Source: DASVDK01 sp036381125 [NCBI: Thermodesulfobacteriota bacterium] (GTDB lineage: Bacteria > DASVDK01). From it: a stretch of 9,542 nucleotides of DNA. Location: NCBI GenBank assembly GCA_036381125.1, contig DASVDK010000295.1, positions 1 through 9,542 on the forward strand, given 5' to 3'. A program made the position numbers and the translations under genes. The notes under the pieces were generated by a model, which worked only from the letters and a program-made list of their open reading frames with translations, was not told the DNA's origin and ran no database searches. This document shows positions 1 to 6,681 of the stretch, piece after piece; the stretch's first letter is position 1, and every line of letters begins with the position of its first letter.

Positions 1-93
1 TTTCCAGGGGGTCAGGTCTTTCCATTTTCCAGACGCGGCCCCTGGGGTCAGGTCTTTCCATTTTCCAGGGGGTCAGGTCTTTCCATTTTCCAG
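1..93. repeat. Three copies of a 25-bp AT-richer repeat, plus the tail of a fourth
   Basis: The 25-bp unit begins GGGGTCAGGTC and ends CATTTTCCAG. It occurs without mismatch at 8-32, 44-68 and 69-93. Copies 2 and 3 abut directly, while copies 1 and 2 are separated by 11 bp. Bases 1-7 (TTTCCAG) match the end of a further copy cut by the window edge. Copies 1 and 3 are both followed by ACG. Each unit holds an internal direct repeat (TTTCCA/TTTTCCA). The composition is far more AT-rich than the flanking DNA. From memory, similar GGGGTCAGGTC-type repeats lie beside IS200/REP-associated tyrosine transposase genes in high-GC environmental genomes. No transposase is visible here, so that link is inference. 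Confidence 0.85.
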
Positions 94-98
94 ACGGG

Positions 99-117
99 CA
101 GACGTCGGGGTCTGACG
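99..117. repeat. Short imperfect inverted repeat next to the 25-bp repeats
   Basis: CAGAC at 99-103 is complementary to GTCTG at 110-114. An alternative pairing is CGTC (103-106) with GACG (114-117). The GGGGTCTGAC here resembles the start of the adjacent 25-bp repeat (GGGGTCAGGTC), so it may be a degenerate terminal copy. The stem is too short to call a terminator. Confidence 0.3.
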
Positions 118-182
118 CCACTCGTCCCCCCGGAACCGGCACCCGTCCTCCCGTGGCGCCGAAGGACAGGCGTCACGGCGAT

Positions 183-209
183 CGGGCCGCGGCCCGGCCC
201 CGCTTCGCG
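183..209. repeat. GC palindrome with a degenerate relative of the 65-bp repeat core
   Basis: Bases 183-196 form a perfect 14-bp palindrome (CGGGCCGCGGCCCG). On the minus strand, 209-196 reads CGCGAAGCGGGGCC. This is identical to positions 7-20 of the 65-bp element repeated at 7640-7878, and is followed by a GGGC...GCCC dyad as in that element. The CCCC arm of the first stem is missing. It lies 20 bp beyond the stop of the tautomerase gene and could act in the 3' end of that transcript, but no T-tract follows. The resemblance may be chance in DNA this GC-rich. Confidence 0.4.
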
Positions 210-228
210 CGGCGCAGCCCGCTACGTG

Positions 229-1323
229 CTAGCGCCGGCCGGCCCAGACGTGTCGCGGGACGAGGAGGTGCCCCTCGAAGATCCGCCGCGCGGTCCGCAG
301 CAGGGCGGCGCGCTCGACGGTGGGGTGGTCGGGGTCGCCCGAAAGGGTCAGCTCGACCTCGATCCGCCCCGCCGGGTGCTCGACGCGGACGACGCGCTGC
401 GTCCCCGACGCCGGCTCGGCGTAGTCGGCGGCAATCGAGCCGGGGAGGACGCACGCGGTTGCCAGGCAGACCGAGCCGGTGACCGCGTAGGCCTTGTGGC
501 AGGCGAGCGGCGTGAAGTACCGGGAGGCGATCGTGCCCCCCTGGCGCGGCCGGGCGACCAGGCCGATCTTCGGGACGACCCGGCCGGTCACGTCGCCGAG
601 CCCCATGAGGCGCCCGGCCTCGAGCCTGAGCTGCTCGAGCCGCGCCATGAGGGCGCGATCGCCGTCGAGATCGGCGGGCGACTCGTAGCCGGTCTTGCCG
701 ACCGACTCGGCGGCCAGGAGCATCATCGGCATCGCGTTGTCGATGCAGGAGACCGGCACGCCGTCGATCACGTCGCGCACCCGGCCGGTCGGCAGGAGCG
801 ACCCGGTCACCGACCCGACGGCGTCGAGAAAGGCGAGCTTGACCGGCGCCGCCGTGCCGGGCGCGCCGTCGATCGCCACGTCGCCGTCGTAGGTGACCCG
901 GCCGCCCGGCGTCTGGACGACCGCCTCGACGAGGCTCTCGGTGTTGACGTTGTAGATGCGCAGCGTCGTCTCGGGGTCGCGGGCCGGCACCAGGCCCGCC
1001 TCGATGGCGAAGGGGCCGACGCCCGAGAGCATGTTCCCGCAGTTGGGGCTCGTGTCGACGAAGGCCCGGTCGATCGCGACCTGGGCGAAGAGGTAGTCGA
1101 CGTCGGCGCCCGGGCGCCGGGAGCGGCTCACGATGGCCACCTTGCTCGTGAGGGGGTTCGCCCCGCCGATCCCGTCGACCTGGAGCGGGTGGGGCGAGCC
1201 CATGGCGGCGAGCAGCACCCGGTCGCGCGTCGGCACGTCGTCGGGCAGGTCGGAGGCGAGGAAGTAGGGGCCGCGCGACGTCCCGCCGCGCATCAGCACG
1301 CAAGGGATTCGGGTCTGGGTCAT
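229..1323 (-). CDS. galD: 4-oxalomesaconate tautomerase, PrpF/GalD family
   Basis: The 364-residue product belongs to the PrpF family (diaminopimelate-epimerase fold). It most resembles Pseudomonas GalD, the enzyme interconverting keto and enol forms of 4-oxalomesaconate in gallate and protocatechuate 4,5-cleavage catabolism. GalD is about 361 residues. Visible signatures are the N-terminal TRIPCVLMRGGTSRG (residues 4-18), DGIGGANPLTSKVAI (50-64) and PNCGNMLSGVGPF (93-105). Lys61 and Cys95 are spaced 34 residues apart, as are the active-site Lys and Cys of PrpF. LGDVTGR and the C-terminal LLRTARRIFEG also fit. The chosen ATG begins exactly where the family begins; the frame stays open upstream only as a shadow of the permease gene. 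It starts 5 bp after the permease stop, with GGAG about 10 nt upstream, so it is the last gene of the transporter cluster. 2-Methylaconitate or methylitaconate isomerase are alternatives within the family, but GalD is the closest match. Confidence 0.87.
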   Translation of the reverse strand: MTQTRIPCVLMRGGTSRGPYFLASDLPDDVPTRDRVLLAAMGSPHPLQVDGIGGANPLTSKVAIVSRSRRPGADVDYLFAQVAIDRAFVDTSPNCGNMLSGVGPFAIEAGLVPARDPETTLRIYNVNTESLVEAVVQTPGGRVTYDGDVAIDGAPGTAAPVKLAFLDAVGSVTGSLLPTGRVRDVIDGVPVSCIDNAMPMMLLAAESVGKTGYESPADLDGDRALMARLEQLRLEAGRLMGLGDVTGRVVPKIGLVARPRQGGTIASRYFTPLACHKAYAVTGSVCLATACVLPGSIAADYAEPASGTQRVVRVEHPAGRIEVELTLSGDPDHPTVERAALLRTARRIFEGHLLVPRHVWAGRR

Positions 1324-1328
1324 GGTCG

Positions 1329-2111
1329 TTAGGCTCCGCTCACCCGGTCGGGCTGCGCCCAGAAGACGACCCGACGCTGGATGGCACGCATGACGAGGTG
1401 CAGGGTGACGCCGATCGTCCCCAGGACGACCAGCACGGCGAACATCCCCGCGATGTCGAGGGTGAAGTTGAGCTGCTGGATCCGGTAGCCGAGGCCCACC
1501 TGGGCCCCCACGAACTCGCCGACGATCGCGCCGAGCACCGAGAAGACGATGCCGATGTTGAGGCCGGCGAAGAGGAAGGGTAGCGCGTTGGGGACCTTCA
1601 CCTTCCAGAAGATCTGCCAGCGCGAGGCGCACATGGCCCGCAGGAGGTCCAGTTCCTGTTGTCGCGTGGCGCCGAGCCCCTGGATGACGTTCACGAGGAT
1701 GGGGAAGAAGACGATGACCGCCGAGACGACGACCTTGGAGGCGAGGCCGAAGCCGAACCAGATGACCAGGATGGGGGCGATGGCGATCTTGGGCACCGTC
1801 TGGATGCCGACCAGGTACGGGTAGACGGTCCGCTCGAGGAGCCGGAACTGCGCGATGAGGCCGCCCACCGCGATGGCCGAGAGGGCGCCGATGCCGAAGC
1901 CCGCGAGCGTCTCGAAGAGCGTCACCTTGATGTCGGTCCAGAAGCTCGGCAGCGACAGGAGACGCACCAGGGCGCCCGCCACCGCCGAGGGCGCCGGGAT
2001 GACGATGGGCGGGATGCCGAGCGCACGCACGAACAGCTCCCAGCCGCCTACCACGAGGACGAAGACGCCGGGGACCGTGTAGGTCTCGGGGTGCCTGAGC
2101 CAGTCGCGCAT
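1329..2111 (-). CDS. ABC transporter permease, NitT/TauT (SsuC/TauC-like) family
   Basis: This is a 260-residue inner-membrane permease of the BPD-type importer class used for nitrate, taurine, sulfonates, thiamine precursors and many organic acids. About six hydrophobic segments are visible, near residues 13-31, 68-88, 98-118, 124-145, 178-200 and 222-243. The EAA-type cytoplasmic loop that contacts the ATPase lies around 144-184 (GATRQQELDLLRAM followed by a KVPNALPFLFAGL stretch). PAPSAV (39-44) and GIQTVPKIAIAP (102-113) are typical of the family. The ATG overlaps the stop of the ATPase gene by one base (TGATG), so the two are translationally coupled. The downstream tautomerase starts 5 bp after the stop. 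The family is certain, the substrate is not. Confidence 0.93.
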   Translation of the reverse strand: MRDWLRHPETYTVPGVFVLVVGGWELFVRALGIPPIVIPAPSAVAGALVRLLSLPSFWTDIKVTLFETLAGFGIGALSAIAVGGLIAQFRLLERTVYPYLVGIQTVPKIAIAPILVIWFGFGLASKVVVSAVIVFFPILVNVIQGLGATRQQELDLLRAMCASRWQIFWKVKVPNALPFLFAGLNIGIVFSVLGAIVGEFVGAQVGLGYRIQQLNFTLDIAGMFAVLVVLGTIGVTLHLVMRAIQRRVVFWAQPDRVSGA

Positions 2112-2875
2112 CAGTCGATCGATCCCTCCGCCTCGAACAGCGCCCGGATGCGGGCCGTCAACGCGCCGAACTCCGGGCTCCCCATGACGGCGAGGCCCCG
2201 CGGCCGGGGCAGCGGCACCCGGATCACGTCGACGATCCGCCCGGGCCGGGGAGACATGACGACCACGCGGTCGCCGAGGAAGACCGCCTCGGGGATCGAG
2301 TGGGTGATGAAGAAGACGGTCTTCTTCCGCTCCTCCCAGATCCGCAGCAGCTCCACGTTCATCCGCTCGCGCGTCATGGCGTCGAGCGCCCCGAACGGTT
2401 CGTCCATGAGGAGGATGCGCGGGTCGAGCACCAGGGCGCGCACGATGGCCGCCCGCTGCTGCATGCCGCCCGACAGCTCGTTCGGGTAGCGCCTCTCGAA
2501 GCCGGCGAGCCCGACCAGCGCGAGGAGGGCGAGGGCCCGCTCGCGATGGGCGGCGAGGTGCAGCTTCTGCACCTCGACCGGCAGGAGCACGTTCTCGAGA
2601 ACCGTCCGCCAGGCGAGCAGCGTGGCGTCCTGGAAGACGATCCCGATGTCCTTGCGCGGCCCCTCCACCGGCTGCCCGGCCACGATCACCTCGCCGGCGC
2701 TCCTGGGGGAGAGGCCGGCCAGGATCTTGAGGAGCGTCGTCTTGCCGCAGCCGGACGGGCCGACGACCGAGAGGAACTCGCCGTCGGCCACCTCGAGCGA
2801 GACGCGGGCGAGGGCCTCGACCGTGCCGCCGTCGCGCGTCCGGTAGGTCTTCTCGAGCCCGTGGATGCGGATCAC
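2111..2875 (-). CDS. ABC transporter ATP-binding protein, NitT/TauT (SsuB/TauB-like) family
   Basis: This 254-residue cytoplasmic ATPase energises the adjacent permease. All catalytic motifs are intact: Walker A GPSGCGKT (39-46), Q-loop Gln82 in VFQD, signature LSGGM (134-138), Walker B ILLMDEP (154-160), D-loop GALD and switch His192 in FITHS. The length and the GGMQQR...RALVLDP arrangement fit the SsuB/TauB subgroup. I place the start at a GTG two bases after the binding-protein stop. It gives the standard IRIHGLEKTYRT N-terminus, and no ATG is available nearby. The Shine-Dalgarno sequence is weak, suggesting translation is coupled to the preceding gene. An upstream extension of the frame runs inside the binding-protein gene and is not coding. 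Confidence 0.93.
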   Translation of the reverse strand: MIRIHGLEKTYRTRDGGTVEALARVSLEVADGEFLSVVGPSGCGKTTLLKILAGLSPRSAGEVIVAGQPVEGPRKDIGIVFQDATLLAWRTVLENVLLPVEVQKLHLAAHRERALALLALVGLAGFERRYPNELSGGMQQRAAIVRALVLDPRILLMDEPFGALDAMTRERMNVELLRIWEERKKTVFFITHSIPEAVFLGDRVVVMSPRPGRIVDVIRVPLPRPRGLAVMGSPEFGALTARIRALFEAEGSID

Positions 2876-2877
2876 GC

Positions 2878-3930
2878 CTATTTCATGGCCCGGGCGCGGT
2901 CCTGGATCGCCTTCGCGTCGAACGATGCCGCCTCGCGGGGGAACCGGTCGTCGAAGTACTGCGCCACGTCGCCCCGCTGCGTCGTCATGCCGACGTCGAG
3001 CGCCATGTCCTGGATGCCGACCCACTCGTCGCGGACGAAGCGGCCGATCGGCTTCTGGTCGGTGTACGTGTAGTCGAGCCAGCCGAGGAGGGCGCCCACG
3101 TCCACCGGGAGCTGCGTCTCCACGTTCGCCGGCCGCGACTGCGGGTGGACCTCGTAGAACATCCGCACCGCCGCCCGGGGGTTCGCCTTCGTGAAGACCA
3201 GCCCCTTCATCATCGCCCGGTTGAGGCCGATCACGACCTTCGGGTTCTTCTCCGCGAACTCGTCGGTCGTCGCCTGCACGAGGCTCGAGATCCGGTCCTC
3301 GAAGCCGGCGTGCATGTAGCGGAGCTTCGTGCCGGCCCCCTCGATGACCGCGTAGGCGCCGCCCCAGAGCCCGAGGGCGTCGACCTGCCGCGTCGTGAGG
3401 GCCGTGGCCGCACGGGCGCCGGTGCCGGCCGCGACCAGCTTCATGTCCTTGTCGACGTCGAAGCCCATCGCCCTGTAGACCTGCCGGACGTAGGGGACCG
3501 CGCCCGATGCGAGGCTCGGCACGCCGATGGTCTTGCCCTTGAGGTCGCGCGTGCTCCTGATCGGGCTATCGGGCAGCACGGCGATGCTGTACGGCCAGAC
3601 CCGCTGGAGGTTCAGGACGGCCTTCACCTTGACCCCCTTGTCGCGGGCGCCGATGAGGCTCGTCTTGTCGGAGTGGGCGAACTGCGCGGTGCCGGAGGCG
3701 AGCACCTGGAGCGCCGCCGCCGAGCCGGCGGCCCACTGGAACTCGACCTCGAGCCCCCCCTCGTCGAACCACCCCATCTTCAGCGGCACCGCCCAGAGCG
3801 GCACCTCCTCGGTCGGCGCCACCTGGGCGTGGGCGAAGACGACGACCACCTTCTGCTTGCCCTGCGCGAAGCCGGGGGTCGAGCCGGCCGCAAGGAGGGC
3901 GAGGGCGAGGACGGCAACTCTTGCGCGCAT
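2878..3930 (-). CDS. ABC transporter substrate-binding protein, NMT1/THI5-like (NitT/TauT) family
   Basis: This is a 350-residue periplasmic binding protein. Residues 1-22 form a signal peptide (MRAR, a hydrophobic Ala/Leu core, then GFA before QG), with no lipobox Cys, so it is soluble rather than lipid-anchored. The family pattern is clear: PLKMGWFDEGGLEVEF (49-64), a GSAAALQVLASG substrate-pocket region (69-80), DLKGKTIGVPSLASG (129-143) and VYRAMGFDVDKDM (151-163). The ATG is set by a GGAGG six bases upstream and by the signal peptide. It is first in the tight binding-protein, ATPase, permease, tautomerase run and follows an AT-rich island likely to hold a promoter. The ligand cannot be deduced; with a GalD-like enzyme in the operon, a carboxylic or aromatic acid is a reasonable guess. 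Confidence 0.9.
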   Translation of the reverse strand: MRARVAVLALALLAAGSTPGFAQGKQKVVVVFAHAQVAPTEEVPLWAVPLKMGWFDEGGLEVEFQWAAGSAAALQVLASGTAQFAHSDKTSLIGARDKGVKVKAVLNLQRVWPYSIAVLPDSPIRSTRDLKGKTIGVPSLASGAVPYVRQVYRAMGFDVDKDMKLVAAGTGARAATALTTRQVDALGLWGGAYAVIEGAGTKLRYMHAGFEDRISSLVQATTDEFAEKNPKVVIGLNRAMMKGLVFTKANPRAAVRMFYEVHPQSRPANVETQLPVDVGALLGWLDYTYTDQKPIGRFVRDEWVGIQDMALDVGMTTQRGDVAQYFDDRFPREAASFDAKAIQDRARAMK

Positions 3931-3936
3931 CGTGCG

Positions 3937-3941
3937 CCTCC
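3937..3941 (-). promoter_or_regulatory. Ribosome binding site for the NMT1/THI5-like binding protein
   Basis: GGAGG on the minus strand lies six bases before the ATG at 3930. It fixes the start at the signal peptide although the frame stays open for another 88 codons upstream. Confidence 0.75.
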
Positions 3942-3961
3942 GTCGGTGAGGTCGAGCCGTC

Positions 3962-3970
3962 GTTATATTA
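3962..3970 (-). promoter_or_regulatory. Candidate -10 region in an AT-rich island before the binding-protein gene
   Basis: The minus strand reads TTAATATAAC across 3962-3971. This is the only run of A/T of this length between the racemase-like and binding-protein genes, and it lies about 32-40 bp before the ATG. TATAAC (3967-3962) fits a sigma-70 -10 hexamer. No convincing -35 hexamer is seen at the proper distance, so this is a suggestion. It would drive the four-gene transporter/tautomerase unit, perhaps as a secondary promoter within a five-gene operon. Confidence 0.4.
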
Positions 3971-3995
3971 ACCGATCGGGGAGGGGGTCGGCCGG

Positions 3996-4811
3996 TCAGT
4001 CCTCGAAGAGCGGCGCGCGGTCGAGGCCGTAGGCCCGACGCGCCGCCTCGACGAGCCGCTCGGGCGGTCGGCTGAAGGCGAAGCCCCGCCGGGTGACGGA
4101 GACGCCCGACTCGGCCCGCATCTCGGCGAGCGTTCGCGCGGTCTTGATCACGGCGGCCACCGGATCGACGACGGGCGCCTCGTCCACCCGGCACACGCCG
4201 TTCTGGAAGAGCACCTCGGCCATGATGGTCTGTCCGGGGAGGATCACCTCCGCGCCCTGACGCACGGCTTCACGCGCCGCGGCGAGGAAGGCGTCGACGA
4301 GCGGCCCGGGCCGCTCGAAGGCGTCGACCACGTCCCGGTAGTCGACCGTCATCGGCACCATCGCGGCGATGCGGCCCTCGAGCCCGGACCGATGGGCCGC
4401 CGCCCTGATGGGGTGGAAGATATCGGGGTTGAAGGCCACGACGCCGAACCGCTCGCCGAGCAGGCAGGCCAGGTGCATGGCCGATTCCCCGTACCCGGCG
4501 ACCGGGATGTCGACGACCGACCGGGCGAGGGCGACGCCGATGTCCTGGATGATGGCGATGGCGACGGCGTCGTACCCTTCCCGCTCGGCGCGCCGGGCGG
4601 CCTCGACGACCTGCTGCTCGTGCAGGGCGGTGAGGTAGGCGTGGCGCGCCAGGTCGGCCGGGGAGGCGTCGGGCGTGTAGGTGCCCGGCCTGAGGCCGTG
4701 GACGACCACCTCGACGCCGGCGCCGGCCACCCGCGCGAGATGCCGCGCGAGCGCCTCGCCGTAGGCCGGCACCGTCTGCATCTCGATGAAGCCCTGATGC
4801 CAGATGCGCAC
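3996..4811 (-). CDS. Asp/Glu/hydantoin racemase superfamily protein lacking both catalytic cysteines
   Basis: The 271-residue product has the Asp/Glu racemase (HyuE-like) fold pattern: MRIWHQGF at the start, YDAVAIAIIQD (80-90), DIPVAGYGESAMHLA (101-115), ERFGVVAFNPDIFHP (120-134) and GAEVILPGQTIMAEV (186-200). True members use one Cys after the first YDA strand and another in an LGC-type motif of the second half. By alignment from memory these positions are Ile87 and Gln194, so ordinary two-base racemisation is unlikely. The superfamily also contains maleate isomerase and arylmalonate decarboxylase, but those also need Cys. The start is a GTG, the first possible after an in-frame TAG, and it reproduces the family N-terminus. 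It lies 65 bp upstream of the binding-protein gene on the same strand and may share its operon. The true reaction is unknown. Confidence 0.8.
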   Translation of the reverse strand: MRIWHQGFIEMQTVPAYGEALARHLARVAGAGVEVVVHGLRPGTYTPDASPADLARHAYLTALHEQQVVEAARRAEREGYDAVAIAIIQDIGVALARSVVDIPVAGYGESAMHLACLLGERFGVVAFNPDIFHPIRAAAHRSGLEGRIAAMVPMTVDYRDVVDAFERPGPLVDAFLAAAREAVRQGAEVILPGQTIMAEVLFQNGVCRVDEAPVVDPVAAVIKTARTLAEMRAESGVSVTRRGFAFSRPPERLVEAARRAYGLDRAPLFED

Positions 4812-4954
4812 CCCGAGAGCCTAGAGCCGCGGTGGGCGATCTTCAAGCGCCGCCTCGCGGGCCGAACGCCGTGGCGGGTCGGACCGGAAGACGTCGGCGC
4901 CCGCGTCCTCTACGATGGATGCGGCAGCGCCCCATCCGGGCACGGAGAGGGACG
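4812..4954. promoter_or_regulatory. Divergent intergenic region between racemase-like and hydratase genes
   Basis: These 143 bp separate two genes that point away from each other, so promoters for both strands should lie here. TACGAT at 4911-4916 could be a plus-strand -10, 38 bp before the hydratase ATG, but no matching -35 is evident at 17 bp. I see no clear operator palindrome. The call rests on gene layout more than on motifs. Confidence 0.35.
4944..4950 (+). promoter_or_regulatory. Ribosome binding site for the MaoC-like hydratase
   Basis: GGAGAGG ends four bases before the ATG at 4955. It selects this start over an in-frame ATG at 4832, whose extra 41 residues (rich in Pro and Arg) look like non-coding sequence and would run into the divergent promoter region. 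Confidence 0.7.
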
Positions 4955-5815
4955 ATGGCGATCGACTACGAACGGCTCCTCGCGCTCCGCATCCCCGACG
5001 CCGAGCATCGCTACACGGAACGGGACACGATTCTCTACGCCCTCGGCGTCGGGCTCGGTCACGACCCCGTGGACGAGGCGCAGCTCGCGTTCGTCTACGA
5101 GCCAGGGCTCCGGGTGCTGCCGACCATGGCGACGATCCTCGGCTATCCCGGCTTCTGGATGCGCGACCTCGACACGGGGATCGACTGGGTCAGGGTGGTC
5201 CATGGCGAGCAGGGGCTCGTGCTCCACCGCCCGCTGCCCGCGTCGGGGACGGTCGTCGGCAAGACACGGGTCGTCGACGTCGTCGACAAGGGGCCGGGCA
5301 AGGGCGCGCTCGTGTACGCCGAACGGAAGGTCTACGAGCCGGCGAGCGGGGAGCTGCTCGCGACGCTCACGCAGACGACCGTCTGTCGCGGCGACGGCGG
5401 GTTCGGCGGCCCGCCCCGCCCGACCCGGAGGCCGCACCCGATCCCCGAACGAGCCCCCGACCTCGCGTGCGATCTGCCGACCTCGCCGCAGGCCGCCCTC
5501 CTCTACCGGCTGAGCGGCGACCTGAACCCGCTCCACGCCGACCCGGCGGTGGCGCGCCGCGCCGGCTTCCCGCGGCCGATCCTCCACGGGCTCGCCACCT
5601 ACGGCGTGGCGGGGCATGCGCTCCTCAGGACCGTGTGCGGCTACGACACGGGGCGCCTCGTCGCCATGGACGCCCGCTTCTCGGCCCCGGTCTTCCCCGG
5701 CGAGACCATCCGGACCGAGATCTGGCGCGACGGTGCACGCGTGAGCTTCCGCGCCCGCGTCGTCGAGCGCGACGTGGTCGTGCTCGACAACGGCCGGGCC
5801 GAGCTGAGGCGCTGA
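4955..5815 (+). CDS. MaoC-like enoyl-CoA hydratase 2 (double hotdog)
   Basis: This 286-residue enzyme hydrates trans-2-enoyl-CoA to (R)-3-hydroxyacyl-CoA. The C-terminal half carries the hydratase-2 motif YRLSGDLNPLHADP (184-197), then AGFPRPILHGLATYG (203-217). Asp189 and His194 correspond to the catalytic Asp/His pair of the hydratase 2 domain of peroxisomal MFE-2. The N-terminal half (about 1-150) is the second, non-catalytic hotdog, which lacks that motif. RFSAPVFPGETI (241-252) is the usual closing strand. The length matches two-hotdog relatives such as mycobacterial HtdY and MFE-2 hydratase domains. It is divergent from the racemase-like gene and converges on the dppC-like gene 32 bp away. 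It stands alone on its strand, so its pathway (fatty, branched or steroid-type acyl-CoA) cannot be assigned. Confidence 0.9.
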   Translation: MAIDYERLLALRIPDAEHRYTERDTILYALGVGLGHDPVDEAQLAFVYEPGLRVLPTMATILGYPGFWMRDLDTGIDWVRVVHGEQGLVLHRPLPASGTVVGKTRVVDVVDKGPGKGALVYAERKVYEPASGELLATLTQTTVCRGDGGFGGPPRPTRRPHPIPERAPDLACDLPTSPQAALLYRLSGDLNPLHADPAVARRAGFPRPILHGLATYGVAGHALLRTVCGYDTGRLVAMDARFSAPVFPGETIRTEIWRDGARVSFRARVVERDVVVLDNGRAELRR

Positions 5816-5847
5816 GGCCGACCCCGATCGCGACCGTCTGACCGCTC

Positions 5848-6681
5848 TCAGGACCGACCGGGCGCCCCGGTGCCGCCCCGGGTCCTGGGGTCGAGCAGGT
5901 CGCGCAGGCCGTCGCCCAGGAGGTTGAAGCCGAGGACGGCCAGGGCGATGGCGAGCCCGGGGAAGAGGGTGGGCCAGGGGGAGAGGGCGAGGAAGGTCTG
6001 CGCCTCGCGCAGCATCCGCCCCCAGCTCGCCGCGGGCGGCTGCGTGCCGAGGCCGAGGTAGGAGAGGGCGGCCTCGGCGAGGATCGCCGTGGCGAGGGCC
6101 GCCGTGGCGAGCACGAGGAGCGGGGGGGCGAGGTTCGGCACGACGTGCCGCAGGACGAGGCGGGCGGGCGAGACGCCGAGGGCCCGCGCGCTCTCGACGT
6201 ACTCCCGGCCGCGCTGCTCGACGGCGCTCGCCCGCGCGAGGCGGGCGAAGGCCGGCACCGAGGCGAGCCCGATGGCGAGCACCGCGGCGGTCCCGCCCGG
6301 CCCCATCACGGTCGCGAGGAGCAGCGCCAGGAGGACGGCCGGCAGCGCGGCCAGCGCCTCCACGGGGCGCATGAGGATCTCGTCGAGCCAGCCGCCGCGC
6401 CACCCGGCGGCGACGCCGACGAGCGCGCCGATGCCGAGGCCGATGGCGACCGCCGCGCCGCCGATCGCCACGGCGCTGCCGGCGCCGACCATGATGCGCG
6501 ACAGGAGGTCGCGGCCGAAGTGGTCGGCCCCGAGCGGGTGGGCCGAGGAGGGGGGCGCGAGGCGCACGGCGAAGTCGGGCTGGTCGGGGTCGTAGGGGGT
6601 CCCCAGGCGGCCGGCCGCGGCCGCGAGGAGGATGACGCCGACGAGGGCGAGACCGCCGAGGAGCGCGAGCCGGCGGCTCAT
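5848..6681 (-). CDS. ABC transporter permease, DppC/OppC family
   Basis: This is a 277-residue inner-membrane permease for dipeptide/oligopeptide/nickel-type importers. Motifs are HPLGADHFGRDLLSRIM (48-64), the EAA loop EYVESARALGVSPARLVLRH (160-179), LSYLGLGTQPPAASWGRML (207-225) and FNLLGDGLRDLLDPR (252-266), all in the family order. Hydrophobic segments are near 5-25, 68-93, 105-126, 130-150, 185-210 and 238-258. The start ATG overlaps the stop of the DppB-like gene in an ATGA four-base overlap. The frame is open far upstream only as a shadow of dppB and of the GC repeats. It is the last gene of the cluster here: no DppD/DppF ATPases follow, and the next gene is on the opposite strand. Confidence 0.93.
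   Translation of the reverse strand: MSRRLALLGGLALVGVILLAAAAGRLGTPYDPDQPDFAVRLAPPSSAHPLGADHFGRDLLSRIMVGAGSAVAIGGAAVAIGLGIGALVGVAAGWRGGWLDEILMRPVEALAALPAVLLALLLATVMGPGGTAAVLAIGLASVPAFARLARASAVEQRGREYVESARALGVSPARLVLRHVVPNLAPPLLVLATAALATAILAEAALSYLGLGTQPPAASWGRMLREAQTFLALSPWPTLFPGLAIALAVLGFNLLGDGLRDLLDPRTRGGTGAPGRS

Noticed and set aside
1-93. CRISPR array at the left edge
   Set aside because: Two 25-bp copies abut with no spacer and the other gap is 11 bp, so there are no spacer-like sequences.
153-482. Plus-strand 109-codon frame near the left edge
   Set aside because: It is Arg/Pro/Ala-rich, overlaps the end of galD antisense, and has no ribosome binding site or family match.
5816-5847. 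Bidirectional terminator between the converging hydratase and dppC genes
   Set aside because: The 32-bp gap has no stem of useful length and no T-tract on either strand.
4910-6403. 497-codon minus-strand open frame over the MaoC-like gene
   Set aside because: It is antisense to the hydratase and out of frame with dppC. The composition is shadow-like, with no recognisable domain.
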